NCBI GenBank assembly: GCA_963726005.1
Contig: CAVSAT010000001.1
Span: 62,001 to 126,000, forward strand
Reading direction: 5' to 3'
Origin: Bog-473 sp963726005
Lineage (GTDB): Bacteria > Actinomycetota > Acidimicrobiia > Acidimicrobiales > RAAP-2
DNA: 64,000 nt
The position numbers were made by a program, and so were the translations under genes. Numbering within the stretch: the first letter of the stretch is position 1; each line of letters starts with the position of its first letter. The notes beneath the pieces were generated by a model, which was given only the letters and a program-made list of their open reading frames with translations, searched no databases and was not told the DNA's origin. Positions 45,387-54,657 of this stretch are shown here, piece by piece.

Positions 45387-46484
45387 ATGGTCCATCTCAA
45401 CAACATCTGGTTCGTGATCATCGCCATCTTCTTGGGTGGGGTTCTTCATCCTGGAGGGGTTCGACTTTGGCGTGGGGATGCTGCACTCGTTCGTCGGGAA
45501 GGACGACGTCGAGCGTCGGATCGCCGTCAACTCCGATCGGGCCCATCTGGGACGGGAACGAGGTGTGGCTGGTCGTGGCGGTGGCGGCGATCTTCGCCGC
45601 GTTCCCGTCGTGGTACGCCACGATGTTCTCCACCCTCTACCTGGTCATGGTGATCGTCCTTCTGGCCATGATCGTGCGCGGGGTCTCCTTCGAGTTCAAC
45701 CGCAAGATCGACAACCCGCGGTGGCGGTCGGCCTGGAGGTGGTCGCTCACCGTCGGGAGCTGCGCTCATCCCCTTCCTGCTCGGCACCGCCCTGGGCGAC
45801 CTCCTCCACGGGCTGCCCATCGACTCCTCGCACAACTACACCGGCAGCTTCTGGGGCCTGCTGGTTCCCTACGGGCTGTACACGGGTCTCACGCTGACCG
45901 TGCTCTGCCTGTTCGTCGGTGCCGCGTACCTCACGCTCAAGACCGAGGGAGCGCTGCACGATCGGGTGGCTCGTCTGTCGGGCCGGCTCGGTTGGCTGGC
46001 CGCGGTGATCACCTTCGGCTGGCTGACGTGGAGCCATGTCGGGATCGGCTCGGGCTTCGTTCCCAAGCCGATCGACGCGCTGGCGCTCGTCGCGGTGCTC
46101 GGCGGTGCCTGGCTGGCCGAGTCCAGGTCAGAAGGCTGGGCGTTCGCCGCCGCCGCCACAGCCATCGGGAGCGTGGTGGCGTCGATCTTCTTCGAGCTCT
46201 TCCCGCGGGTGATGGTGTCCAGCACGAACTCGGCCTACAACCTCACCGTGGCCAACTCGGCCAGCCCGTCGTACACGCTCAAGGTGATGACGGTGGTGGC
46301 GGTCATCTTCTTCCCGGTGATCCTCCTCTACCAGGGATGGAGCCTCTACATCTTCCGCAAACGCATCGTGACGCCGATGAGCGCCGAGGTCGCACTTCTG
46401 CCGGCCCGGATGTCCCGCCGAGAGCCCCGCCGCGCCACCACCCACCGCGCCGGGGACAGTCGGCTCGAGCATAGCCCCTCGTGA
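45387..46484 (+). CDS. cydB: Cytochrome bd oxidase subunit II, CydB (frameshifted)
   Basis: ATG 45387 opens MVHLNNIWFVIIAIFLGG, and three frame changes follow, near 45435, 45533 and 45765. The ordered blocks FFILEGFDFGVGML, GPIWDGNEVWLVVAVAAIF, and IPFLLGTALGDLLHGLPID, then the long C-terminal frame with SHNYTGSFWGLL and four to five transmembrane helices, are those of CydB. The total would be about 365 residues. It is the last gene of the cyd operon, starting 10 bp after the cydA stop. Confidence 0.85.
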
Positions 46485-46623
46485 CTGGGTAGCGCTTCGC
46501 GGACCCGCCCGCCGGCCGGAGGGTACGCTGCCCGCGTTGGCCCGAGCCCGAAGACGTCGCGACAGTCGTGCTCGAAGCGGTCGAAGCTTCGCGAGTGGGA
46601 TCCAGCATCGAGGGAACGTTAAG

Positions 46624-47474
46624 GTGACCTCGGCCGATGACCCGATAAGGCTGGTGGTGAACTTGCTCGACGTCACTTCGCTACCGGGAAGCACAACGGA
46701 AGCCGTTCGACAGCAGATAGCCCTCACGCTGCAGCCCCCCTACGAGGCTCCGCTCACGATCGCCGTCAACGGCGCCCTCATGAGTTCGGCATGGTTCTTC
46801 CTCCCCACGGAGTTGCGGGACAAGGTCTTCACCCTGCACGGCACTCTGGCTTTCGCCCTGGTCCTCGCCGCGTGGATGTACTCGGACGTGCCCTCGACCA
46901 ATGTCCTCGGGCCCGATGCGGGTCGCGTCGTCGCAGCCCTTGAAGATCCCGTGATGCTTCGCAGACTGTTGTACGCCAAGAACATCGTCCTGTGGTTGCT
47001 GGTCACCCCACTCTGTGCGCTGGTGGCGGTCATCAACGGCCTCATCAATCACTCCTGCTGGCGACCTTCTACACCGTCGTCGCGATCGGCGTGATCCCCT
47101 TCGGCGTCCTGGCGATCTCCGCCTGGGTCGGGATCCTGTTTCCGTATCATCCAATGCCGCTCCGGTATCGGTGGGAGCATCGTCAGCCCCGGAAGCGGAT
47201 GTTGGTCCGGTGGTTGACCCTTGCAGTCACTCCCTACGTCCTTGTTCCGGCGCTGGCCGCACTGATGCTGGTGCCCTCGCTCCTTTTGTGGGGCTTCACC
47301 TCGCCGCACGGACTTTCCGCGAAGTTGCCGGATCATGACCTCGGGCTGGGAGTCGTCGTGGCCTGCGGGATCGCCCTCGCCTGTTCGGTCGGCGGTCACC
47401 GGTTGGGTGTCTGGATGGCCCAGAGGAGGCAAGCGAAGCTCGTGGCGTTCCTGTCCGATCCGGTCAGGGGATAG
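46624..47474 (+). CDS. Integral membrane protein of unknown function (one frameshift)
   Basis: Two frames join near 47055 (NHS then LLATFYTVVAIGVIPF). The combined protein of about 280 residues has a hydrophilic start, a hydrophobic helix around FTLHGTLAFALVLAAWMYSD, and four or five further membrane segments. Among these are VLWLLVTPLCALVAVING and VTPYVLVPALAALMLVP. A short motif, ILFPYHPMPLRYRWEHR, sits between helices. The start is taken as GTG 46624 after AGGGAACG. I do not recognise a functional family; a permease-like role is possible. It is followed within 3 bp by the ion-channel gene. Confidence 0.6.
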
Positions 47475-47476
47475 GC

Positions 47477-48019
47477 GTGACAATGTCGGGTGGTTCAGCT
47501 CTGGGGGACTTCGAACGATCCCACCTGGTAAAGACGGTCGTGCGTGGCGCGGTCAGTGCGGTGCTGCTCGTCGTCCTGTATTACGTGCTTCCGATCGAGC
47601 ATCGAGCGCACCAATCGGTGGCATTGCGGCTGAGCGCCGCCCTGGTCATATTTTCGATCGTCCTCGCCGTCGAAGTCCGCCAGATCGCGAACCACGATCA
47701 CCCGATGCTTCGAGCCGGTGTGGCCATGGCCACCATCATTCCGCTCTTCCTCGTCTTGTTCGCGTGGATCTATCTCACGATGTCCACGTCGAGTCCCGCG
47801 GCATTCGGAGGGCAACTCTCCAGGACGAGCGCCCTCTACTTCACCGTCACGGTGTTCTCTACCGTGGGCTTCGGCGACATCACGCCCAAGACGGACCCGG
47901 CCCGAATCGTTGCCATGGTGCAGATGCTGGCGGATCTTGCGGTCCTCGCCATCGTCGTCCGCCTCATCCTTGGCGCCGCGACCCGTGGGTTGGCGCGGCT
48001 GCGGACGGCAGACGAGTAG
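47477..48019 (+). CDS. Two-transmembrane K+ channel-like protein
   Basis: The 180-residue protein has several hydrophobic segments (VSAVLLVVLYYVLPI, SAALVIFSIVLAVEV, AMATIIPLFLVLFAWIYLTM) and a pore loop with TVFSTVGFGDITPKTDP. The selectivity filter is TVGFGD, as in K+ channels, followed by a last membrane helix (LADLAVLAIVVRLILGAA). It has no cytoplasmic RCK domain. The start is GTG 47477, or ATG 47483, immediately after the preceding membrane protein stop, suggesting co-expression. Confidence 0.8.
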   Translation: MTMSGGSALGDFERSHLVKTVVRGAVSAVLLVVLYYVLPIEHRAHQSVALRLSAALVIFSIVLAVEVRQIANHDHPMLRAGVAMATIIPLFLVLFAWIYLTMSTSSPAAFGGQLSRTSALYFTVTVFSTVGFGDITPKTDPARIVAMVQMLADLAVLAIVVRLILGAATRGLARLRTADE

Positions 48020-48160
48020 GGGTGCTCGGTGCCGGGGAGCGGGGCACGGCGCGGCGCCTCCGCCATCCTCTCAAAGATCGCGGTGGTCTTGACGCCAACG
48101 GCCGGGCGGCTGAGCATGGTGGCGTCGGAACGCGGCGGCAAAGGCGTAAGGGAGGGTGAG

Positions 48161-49537
48161 TCATCCTCCATTTCCAGGTGACACCAAAGTGCCGAGCTCC
48201 GTCAGGAAACTGAGCATTGTGAACGTCGGGTCGAGCTCGTCGGTGGTTGCTTCACACTCGATCACGGTCTTGATCAACACAGCGAGCTCGGCCGGGAGCA
48301 CGAGCCCACGGGCACGGAGCAGGTGCAGGAGATCACGCAGTATCTTGCCGAGTTTCAGGTCCTTCAGGTCGGCGGCGGCCAACGGATGCAGCAGGATCGT
48401 AAGCTGGGCCCCGAAACTAGCGGGGTCAACGACCTTCGTGGTTCGACTGACAGAGAGCACGGCGGCTCCAAGGCCGTCGCTGTCTCGACCGACTACTGCG
48501 ACAATCATGCGCATAAGAGCAGAGCGCGTCGCCGGGGTGACCGCACCGACCTCGCCAAAGTCGATCAAGCCAAGGCGCGCACCGGGGAGGGCGATGAGGT
48601 TGCCCGGGTGCGGGTCAGCGTGGAACCGGTCGGATTGGAAGATCATGATTGCGTACGCATGGACAATGGCCCGCACGATCGCGGCTCGATCGGTTCCTGT
48701 CGCATCCAGACCCTCGCTGTTGCTGAGGGGAACACCCTCGATCCAGTCCATCACCAGGAGCGATTCGCTGCTCAGGTCGGTCATCACGCTCGGGATCGTT
48801 ACGACGTCGTTGCTGGCGAGCGTGCCACGGATGACGTCGATGTTGTCGGCTTCAGCGGCGAAATTCGTCTCTGCGCGCAGCATGACGGCAAACTCTCCCA
48901 ACAATCCCACGGGGTCATAGGCTCGTACTTTGGCTGAAAGGCTCGCCGCAATGCGCAATAGCTGTCGGAGCACTGCGAGGTCGGCGTCGATATCAGAGCA
49001 GACGCTCGGACGCCGTATCTTCACCGCTACCCGACGACCATCGTGCAGGGTCGCTCGGTGCACTTGGGCAATCGAGGCGCACGCGACGGGCGCAATCTCG
49101 AAGGAAGCGAAAGGCGATGTCGTCAAGTGCCCGACGCTCCGTTGGAGTTCCGCTGAGACCGCGTCTTGCGGAATGCTTGGGGCGTGATCGCGCAACTTTG
49201 AGAGTTCGTGTTGCAGGCTTGCGGAAGCAATATCCGAACGCGCTGAGAGCAGCTGCCCGAGCTTCACGAAGGTCGGTCCGAGCTCCTCGAGAGCAAACCG
49301 GCACTGACGGGAAAAGGATCCGAACCTATCGATGTCTTCATGCCTGAGCCACGCTGCTGCGATGTGCCAGCACGCGGCCACGGCCCGGCGAGTGACGACA
49401 GCGGTGACCTTGCCGGACCTCCGAAGGAGCGTTGTTGCCTGCTGCACGCGGACCTTCTGAGCGGTGGACGGAGCACATGCGCCGTCGGCTCCTCGGTAGC
49501 GACGGTGAGTGGTCTGGTGGACTTGCGACGTCTCCAA
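48161..49537 (-). CDS. ABC1/UbiB-family atypical protein kinase
   Basis: The 458-residue protein shows the diagnostic UbiB features: FVKLGQLLSARSD (KxGQ motif), the Ala-rich nucleotide loop APVACASIAQVHRA, the invariant Lys in RVAVKIRRPSV, the catalytic FHADPHPGNLI and the metal site LIDFGEVG. It is likely membrane-linked through C-terminal hydrophobic helices (GLVLPAELAVLIKTV). UbiB proteins support quinone/lipid metabolism as ATPases. It is convergent with the channel gene and divergent from the ligase, with a 205-bp promoter region. Confidence 0.88.
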   Translation of the reverse strand: METSQVHQTTHRRYRGADGACAPSTAQKVRVQQATTLLRRSGKVTAVVTRRAVAACWHIAAAWLRHEDIDRFGSFSRQCRFALEELGPTFVKLGQLLSARSDIASASLQHELSKLRDHAPSIPQDAVSAELQRSVGHLTTSPFASFEIAPVACASIAQVHRATLHDGRRVAVKIRRPSVCSDIDADLAVLRQLLRIAASLSAKVRAYDPVGLLGEFAVMLRAETNFAAEADNIDVIRGTLASNDVVTIPSVMTDLSSESLLVMDWIEGVPLSNSEGLDATGTDRAAIVRAIVHAYAIMIFQSDRFHADPHPGNLIALPGARLGLIDFGEVGAVTPATRSALMRMIVAVVGRDSDGLGAAVLSVSRTTKVVDPASFGAQLTILLHPLAAADLKDLKLGKILRDLLHLLRARGLVLPAELAVLIKTVIECEATTDELDPTFTMLSFLTELGTLVSPGNGG

Positions 49538-49742
49538 CTCGGTACCTGCCTAAAGGGTGATCGAGGGCAAAGTCTCGCCGCGCGGGGCCGTCCGATGTCG
49601 TCGCCGCCGGGGGCGAACCCGCAGCGTTCCTCCGGAATCCATACGAAACAGCACAGTGTCGGATTCTTCCTGATGAACGGGGTTCGGGACATCGCTCCAT
49701 GGCGACCTGTGTGCCTCGACGTCCACGTGACACGATATTTGT

Positions 49743-50681
49743 ATGGCGATCCCGCTGATGCTGGCCACCCTGACCGACCGTCGCGATTTCGGCGACGATT
49801 GGCTGCTCGAGCGCAAGTTCGACGGTGAGCGTTGCATTGCACGCAAATTCGGCAACGGCGTGCGACTCGAGTCGCGCACTGGGAAGGACCTCACCGGCAC
49901 CTACCCCGAGGTGCGCGCTGCCGTGGCGGCTCAAATGGCCCGGGACCTCCTGCTCGACGGAGAGGTGGTGGCCTACGACGGTGACCAGACGTCCTTCACC
50001 CGGCTTCAGCAGCGTCTCGGGGTGACCAGCCCGTCAGCGGAGCAGGTGGCCAAGTACCCGGTCGTCTACTGCGTCTTCGACGTCCTCGAGCTCGACGGTG
50101 AGGATCTGACCGCCCGGCCACTCGTCGAGCGTCGCGCTCGGCTGACGAAGACGATCCGGTCGAGCTCGGCATTGCAGCACGCCGAGGCCTGGAGCGACGA
50201 TTCTCAGCGACGATTCGCCGCCGCCTGCCGATCCGGCTGGGAGGGGCTCATCGCCAAGCGTGTCGACGCCCCGTATGTCGCTGGCCGCTCGAGGGACTGG
50301 TTGAAGCTGAAGTGTGTGTGGGAGCAGGAATTCGTCATCGGCGGTTATACCGATCCCGTTGGCAGCCGGACGGATTTTGGTGCCCTGCTCGTCGGTTACT
50401 ACGAGGACGGCTCCCTCCGCTACGCCGGAAAGGTCGGCACCGGCTACACCAATGCGACGCTCCACGACCTCGGCGTCCGGCTCCGGAAGCTCGAAACGGC
50501 CGAGCCCACGTTTGTGGATGCGCGACCGGTCCCCCGCGGCGTGCACTGGACGCGGCCCGAGCTCGTCGCTCAGATTGGATTTGCCGAATGGACGAGGGAC
50601 GCTCGGCTGCGGCAGCCGCGCTTCCTCGGGCTGCGCGACGACAAGAGGCCTGGTGAAGTCGTCCGGGAGCGGCCCCAGTGA
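49743..50681 (+). CDS. ATP-dependent DNA ligase (LigC-like)
   Basis: The 312-residue protein has the nucleotidyltransferase motif I LLERKFDGER with the adenylated Lys (KxDG), motif III as YCVFDVLELDGED, motif IV GWEGLIAKR and motif V SRDWLKLKC. It ends with an OB-fold domain (FVIGGYTDPVGSRTDFGALL). No polymerase or Ku domain is attached. Proteins of this size in actinobacteria are LigC-type ligases, thought to act in repair or NHEJ-related joining. No ku gene is present in the window. Confidence 0.88.
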   Translation: MAIPLMLATLTDRRDFGDDWLLERKFDGERCIARKFGNGVRLESRTGKDLTGTYPEVRAAVAAQMARDLLLDGEVVAYDGDQTSFTRLQQRLGVTSPSAEQVAKYPVVYCVFDVLELDGEDLTARPLVERRARLTKTIRSSSALQHAEAWSDDSQRRFAAACRSGWEGLIAKRVDAPYVAGRSRDWLKLKCVWEQEFVIGGYTDPVGSRTDFGALLVGYYEDGSLRYAGKVGTGYTNATLHDLGVRLRKLETAEPTFVDARPVPRGVHWTRPELVAQIGFAEWTRDARLRQPRFLGLRDDKRPGEVVRERPQ

Positions 50682-50708
50682 GGATGGGAGGTGGGTACGC
50701 TCCCATCC

Positions 50709-51734
50709 ATGCGGATCGGAGTGCTGACGGGCGGCGGTGATTGCCCGGGTCTGAACGCCGTGATCCGAGCTGTCGTGCGCAAGGGCATCCAGGTCTACGG
50801 CGATGAGTTCGTCGGCTTTCGGGACGGGTGGCGAGGACCCATGGAGGGCGAGTTCGTGCCACTCGATGTCGCCGCCGTCCGTGGCATCCTCCCGCGGGGA
50901 GGCACGATCCTCGGGTCCAGCCGAACAAATCCCTACAGAGATGACAACGGTGAACGCCGGATCCTCGACACGATAAGTCGCCTGGGTGTCGACGGTCTTG
51001 TTGTCATCGGGGGTGAAGACACTCTGGGCGTGGCGACCAAACTGGCCGCGATTGGCCTTCCTGTCGTGGGCGTACCAAAGACCATCGACAACGATCTGGG
51101 CGCCACGGACTACACGTTCGGTTTTGACACTGCCGTGACGGTTGCCACTGAAGCCATCGATCGACTGCACACCACGGCGGAGAGTCACCACCGTGTCCTC
51201 ATTGTGGAGGTCATGGGACGTGATACGGGTTGGATCGCCTGGCATTCCGGCGTCGCCGGAGGTGCGAACGCAATACTGATCCCCGAACGTCCATTCCACA
51301 TCGATGAGGTGTGCGCGTTCATCGAACATCGATTTGCGAGTCACTATGCGCCGATTATCGCGATTGCCGAAGGAGCAGTTCCTCTAGAGGGTACGTTGCC
51401 ACCGCGGGGTGGTGAAGTGGATCCCTTCGGCCACGTGCGTCTCTCAGGTATTGGAAACCTGTTGGAGTCCGAGATCGCCCAACGCACGAAGAAAGAAGCA
51501 CGAACCACTGTTCTTGGACACGTACAGCGTGGTGGTAGCCCAACAGCTTTTGATCGGGTGCTCGCCACGAGATTTGGACTCCATGCCATAGATGCCCTTC
51601 ATGAGGGCCACTTTGGGCAGATGGTGGCGCTGCACGGGACGTCGATCGACCTCGTGCCCCTTTCTGAAGCAATGTCGACGATCAAACTGGTGCCGCCTGA
51701 GCTCTATGCGGAAGCCGAGGTCTTCTTCGGATGA
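50709..51734 (+). CDS. 6-phosphofructokinase, probably PPi-dependent
   Basis: From ATG 50709 the 341-residue protein starts MRIGVLTGGGDCPGLNAVIR and has the catalytic PKTIDND. The site corresponding to residue 104 reads GGEDT and the site corresponding to 124 reads PKTIDND. Asp104 plus Lys124 are the residues found in pyrophosphate-dependent enzymes, while ATP-dependent ones have Gly104. Substrate residues MGRDTGWIAWHSG and GHVQRGGSPTAFDR are present. It converts fructose-6-phosphate to fructose-1,6-bisphosphate; with PPi the step is reversible. Confidence 0.85.
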   Translation: MRIGVLTGGGDCPGLNAVIRAVVRKGIQVYGDEFVGFRDGWRGPMEGEFVPLDVAAVRGILPRGGTILGSSRTNPYRDDNGERRILDTISRLGVDGLVVIGGEDTLGVATKLAAIGLPVVGVPKTIDNDLGATDYTFGFDTAVTVATEAIDRLHTTAESHHRVLIVEVMGRDTGWIAWHSGVAGGANAILIPERPFHIDEVCAFIEHRFASHYAPIIAIAEGAVPLEGTLPPRGGEVDPFGHVRLSGIGNLLESEIAQRTKKEARTTVLGHVQRGGSPTAFDRVLATRFGLHAIDALHEGHFGQMVALHGTSIDLVPLSEAMSTIKLVPPELYAEAEVFFG

Positions 51735-51801
51735 TTGCTTGGCCTGAAGGCGCACCCCCTGCGGCCCTCAGGCCAGCGGCCTTACCGCAATAGCAACTAC
51801 T

Positions 51802-52251
51802 ATGGCCGGGGTTATGACCGACTCCATCCCAATCACAGGTTTCAATCGTGTCGAGCTCATCGTGCGGGAGGACGAGATCGATGACGCCGTCCGGCAGTTC
51901 AACGAGGTCCTTGGTCTGCACATCGTCCCTCCCCATCGGATCGCGGGCGCGCCGGTCCTCTCGGCGACGGACTTCGACGGGTCCATTGAGTTCGTCGCAC
52001 CGGTCGGTGGCAAGGGTCATTTCGGGGATCGTTTGGCGCGAGGTGGGCCGGGGCAGATCGGACCATTGGTGTGGGAGGTCGCCGATATCGACCAAGCGCG
52101 GGAATGGCTCCGCCACAACGGGTATCAGATCATCTACGAGTACGACAGTTCCCAGGGAAACGAATCCGAACAGGCGACGCGCGTCTATCAGCTCGTCCTC
52201 GATCCGGACCAGTGGTTCGGTTTCAATGTGACACTGATGCAGCGCGGGTGA
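51802..52251 (+). CDS. VOC-family protein
   Basis: A 149-residue frame (ATG 51802, or 51814) has a VOC-type fold: GFNRVELIVREDEIDDAVRQ, FNEVLGLHIVPPHRIAG, SIEFVAPVGG, and later IGPLVWEVADIDQAREWL. Metal ligands are not fully evident. Its function and substrate are unknown. It follows the phosphofructokinase on the same strand. Confidence 0.65.
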   Translation: MAGVMTDSIPITGFNRVELIVREDEIDDAVRQFNEVLGLHIVPPHRIAGAPVLSATDFDGSIEFVAPVGGKGHFGDRLARGGPGQIGPLVWEVADIDQAREWLRHNGYQIIYEYDSSQGNESEQATRVYQLVLDPDQWFGFNVTLMQRG

Positions 52252-52703
52252 CCAGACGCAGTGTTGTGTTCCAACCAGAGCGAGACCACCTCAAGTTACG
52301 TCAACGGCCGCCCCGAACGGAAGATCCTCCACATGGCGGCGGCCCAGCTTGCCAAGCTGAGGTGACCCGCCGAACTTCGTCACCCTGCCCTCCTTCGCAC
52401 CCGTCTCGGCTGACCGACGGCCTGACAACCGGAGCCGTCTCAGCCGGTTGAGACGTGTACGGGCCCCTTCGGCGCAGTGCCAGATCTGATCGTTCGGCCA
52501 CGTGTCGGCCTCGGTGTCGGCGAACCCGCCGTCCTTACATTCATGAGAAGGAAGCAGTCGCTCGGGGTCGGCTTCTCATGGACATGCCCAGGTGGGGGAT
52601 GGCCGTGTCAACCCCGCCGCTCAGGCTCGAGCTTGCTCCATCCGCTGGGCGTTCGTACAGCATCGCCCTCATCTAGATTTGACCGCAAGCAAAGGGAGTC
52701 CAC
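52252..52703. other. Intergenic region without recognisable gene
   Basis: About 450 bp between the VOC gene and ftsH show only short frames with no familiar motifs. The promoter of ftsH is presumably in the last 100 bp. Confidence 0.4.
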
Positions 52704-54646
52704 ATGGCGCACACGATCCGCCACTTCACGGGAGCAGCCAAGCCGGGTGAGCCCAACGATCGACCCCCAGCACCGGCAGGCCCTCCACCGCCGCGGTGGC
52801 GCATGTGGCTCCTGCCGGTGGGGATCTTCATCACGTTGCTCCTGTTCCTTGTTCCTCACATGTCGAGCACCACTACCAAGAACTTCAGCTATTCCAAGTT
52901 CTTGTCCCAGGTCACCTCGGGCGACGTTCGCACAGCGTCGGTCAATCCCGGCGGCGCCATCACCGGCACGCTCAAGGGAGGCGACGACTACACCAGCCAG
53001 ATCCCCACGGCCATAAACGACACCCAGTTGGCCCCGACCCTGAAGGCCCACGGCGTCGACGTCACCGGTGTGGGACAAGGGTCCGCGCTCCTGACCGATT
53101 TGCTCTCCTTTCTCCCGTTGTTGCTCTTTATCGCCTTTTTCATCTGGATCGGGCGGAGGAGCGCCAAGCAGTTGGCCGGGGGAATCATGGGCTTCGGGGG
53201 ATCGAGGGCCAAGGTCTACGACGAGGAGAAACCCACGACCCGCTTTACCGACATCGCTGGGTATGAGGGATCCAAGCGCGAGGTTGCCGAGGTCGTCGAC
53301 TTCTTGAGCAATCCCGAGCGCTACGCCCGAGCAGGCGCCATTGGGCCTCGAGGGGTGTTGATGGTCGGACCACCGGGAACCGGCAAAACCCTGATGGCCC
53401 GGGCGGTTGCCGGCGAAGCGGGCGTTCCGTTCCTCGCCCTCACGGGGTCGAGTTTCGTCGAGTTGTTCGTCGGGGTTGGGGCATCTCGAGTCCGGGACCT
53501 TTTCGCCGATGCCCGCAAGCGGGCCCCCTCGATCATCTTCATCGATGAGATCGACGCAATCGGCCAGCGCCGCGGCGGCTCAATCGTCTCCAACGACGAG
53601 CGGGAACAGACCCTCAACCAGTTGCTGGCCGAGATGGACGGCTTCGACCCCAGTACCGGGGTGGTGGTCATGGCCGCCACCAACCGCCCGGAGGTGCTCG
53701 ATCCGGCCTTGCTCCGTCCGGGCCGATTCGACCGCGAGGTGGAGATACCACTGCCCAATCAGGCCGAACGCGCCGCCATTCTCGCCGTACACGTCCAAGG
53801 CAAGCACCTCGCTCCCGACGTCGATTTCGACGCCGTGGCCCGGGCCACCCCGGGATTCTCGGGAGCGGATTTGGCCAATCTCATCAATGAAGCGGCCATC
53901 GTGGCCGTTCGCGATGACCGAGACGTCATCTTTGCCGCGACATCGACGAAGCAAGAGACCGGGTCATTCTCGGGCGCCGAGATGCCTCGAACGCGCTCCT
54001 CCCAGAGGAAAAACACTCGGTGGCCGTCCACGAAGCCGGGCACGCCCTGGTGGCGCTGCTGTCAGAGCACGCCGACCCGGTGGCCAAGATCACGATCCTG
54101 CCCGCAGGCCGGGCCCTGGGAGTCACCGAACAGCTTCCGGTCGATGAGCGGCATCTCTACGCCGAGAGCTATCTGCTCGACTCGCTGGCCATCCGCCTTG
54201 GGGGCCGCGCCTCGGAGAATCTGGTGATCGGGGAGGCTTCCACAGGGGCGGCCAACGATCTCACGGGTGCCACCCAGTTGGCCATCAAGATGGTGACGGA
54301 GTGGGGCCTGTCGCCCCGGCTCGGACCCATCGGCTACGGATCGGACCAGGTCTCGCACCTCGGCGGTCCCCAGTTCGGCCAGGAGCGTCCCTACGCCGAG
54401 GGCACCCAGGAGGTCATCGACCAAGAGGTGACCCGACTGCTCACGGAAGCCGAGGACAGGGCGCGTGAGCTGCTGAGCCACAACCGTGACGCGCTCGACG
54501 CCGTCATCGCTGCCCTGCTCGAGAAGGAGACCATCTCGGGAGACGACCTCTCCGAGATCGTCAGTCGGAGCCAAGGTGCGGGAGACGGGCGGCCGCCCCG
54601 AGCCGGCGCTTTGTCGACAAATCCGAAGGCGACGTCGCACACGTAA
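52704..54646 (+). CDS. ftsH: FtsH membrane-bound AAA+ zinc protease (frameshifted near 53945)
   Basis: The N-terminal frame has a first membrane helix at about residues 33-50 (MWLLPVGIFITLLLFLVP), an extracytoplasmic part and a second helix (LLSFLPLLLFIAFFIWIG). The AAA domain shows VGPPGTGKTLMARA, IIFIDEIDAIGQRRG and the SRH with RPGRFDREVEIPLP. Near 53945 the frame changes, and the next frame reads DIDEARDRVILGRRDASNAL. It contains the zinc site HEAGHALV and the rest of the metalloprotease domain. The joined protein is about 645 residues. FtsH degrades membrane and regulatory proteins. One missing base explains the break. Confidence 0.9.
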
Positions 54647-54657
54647 GGGTTTCGCGG

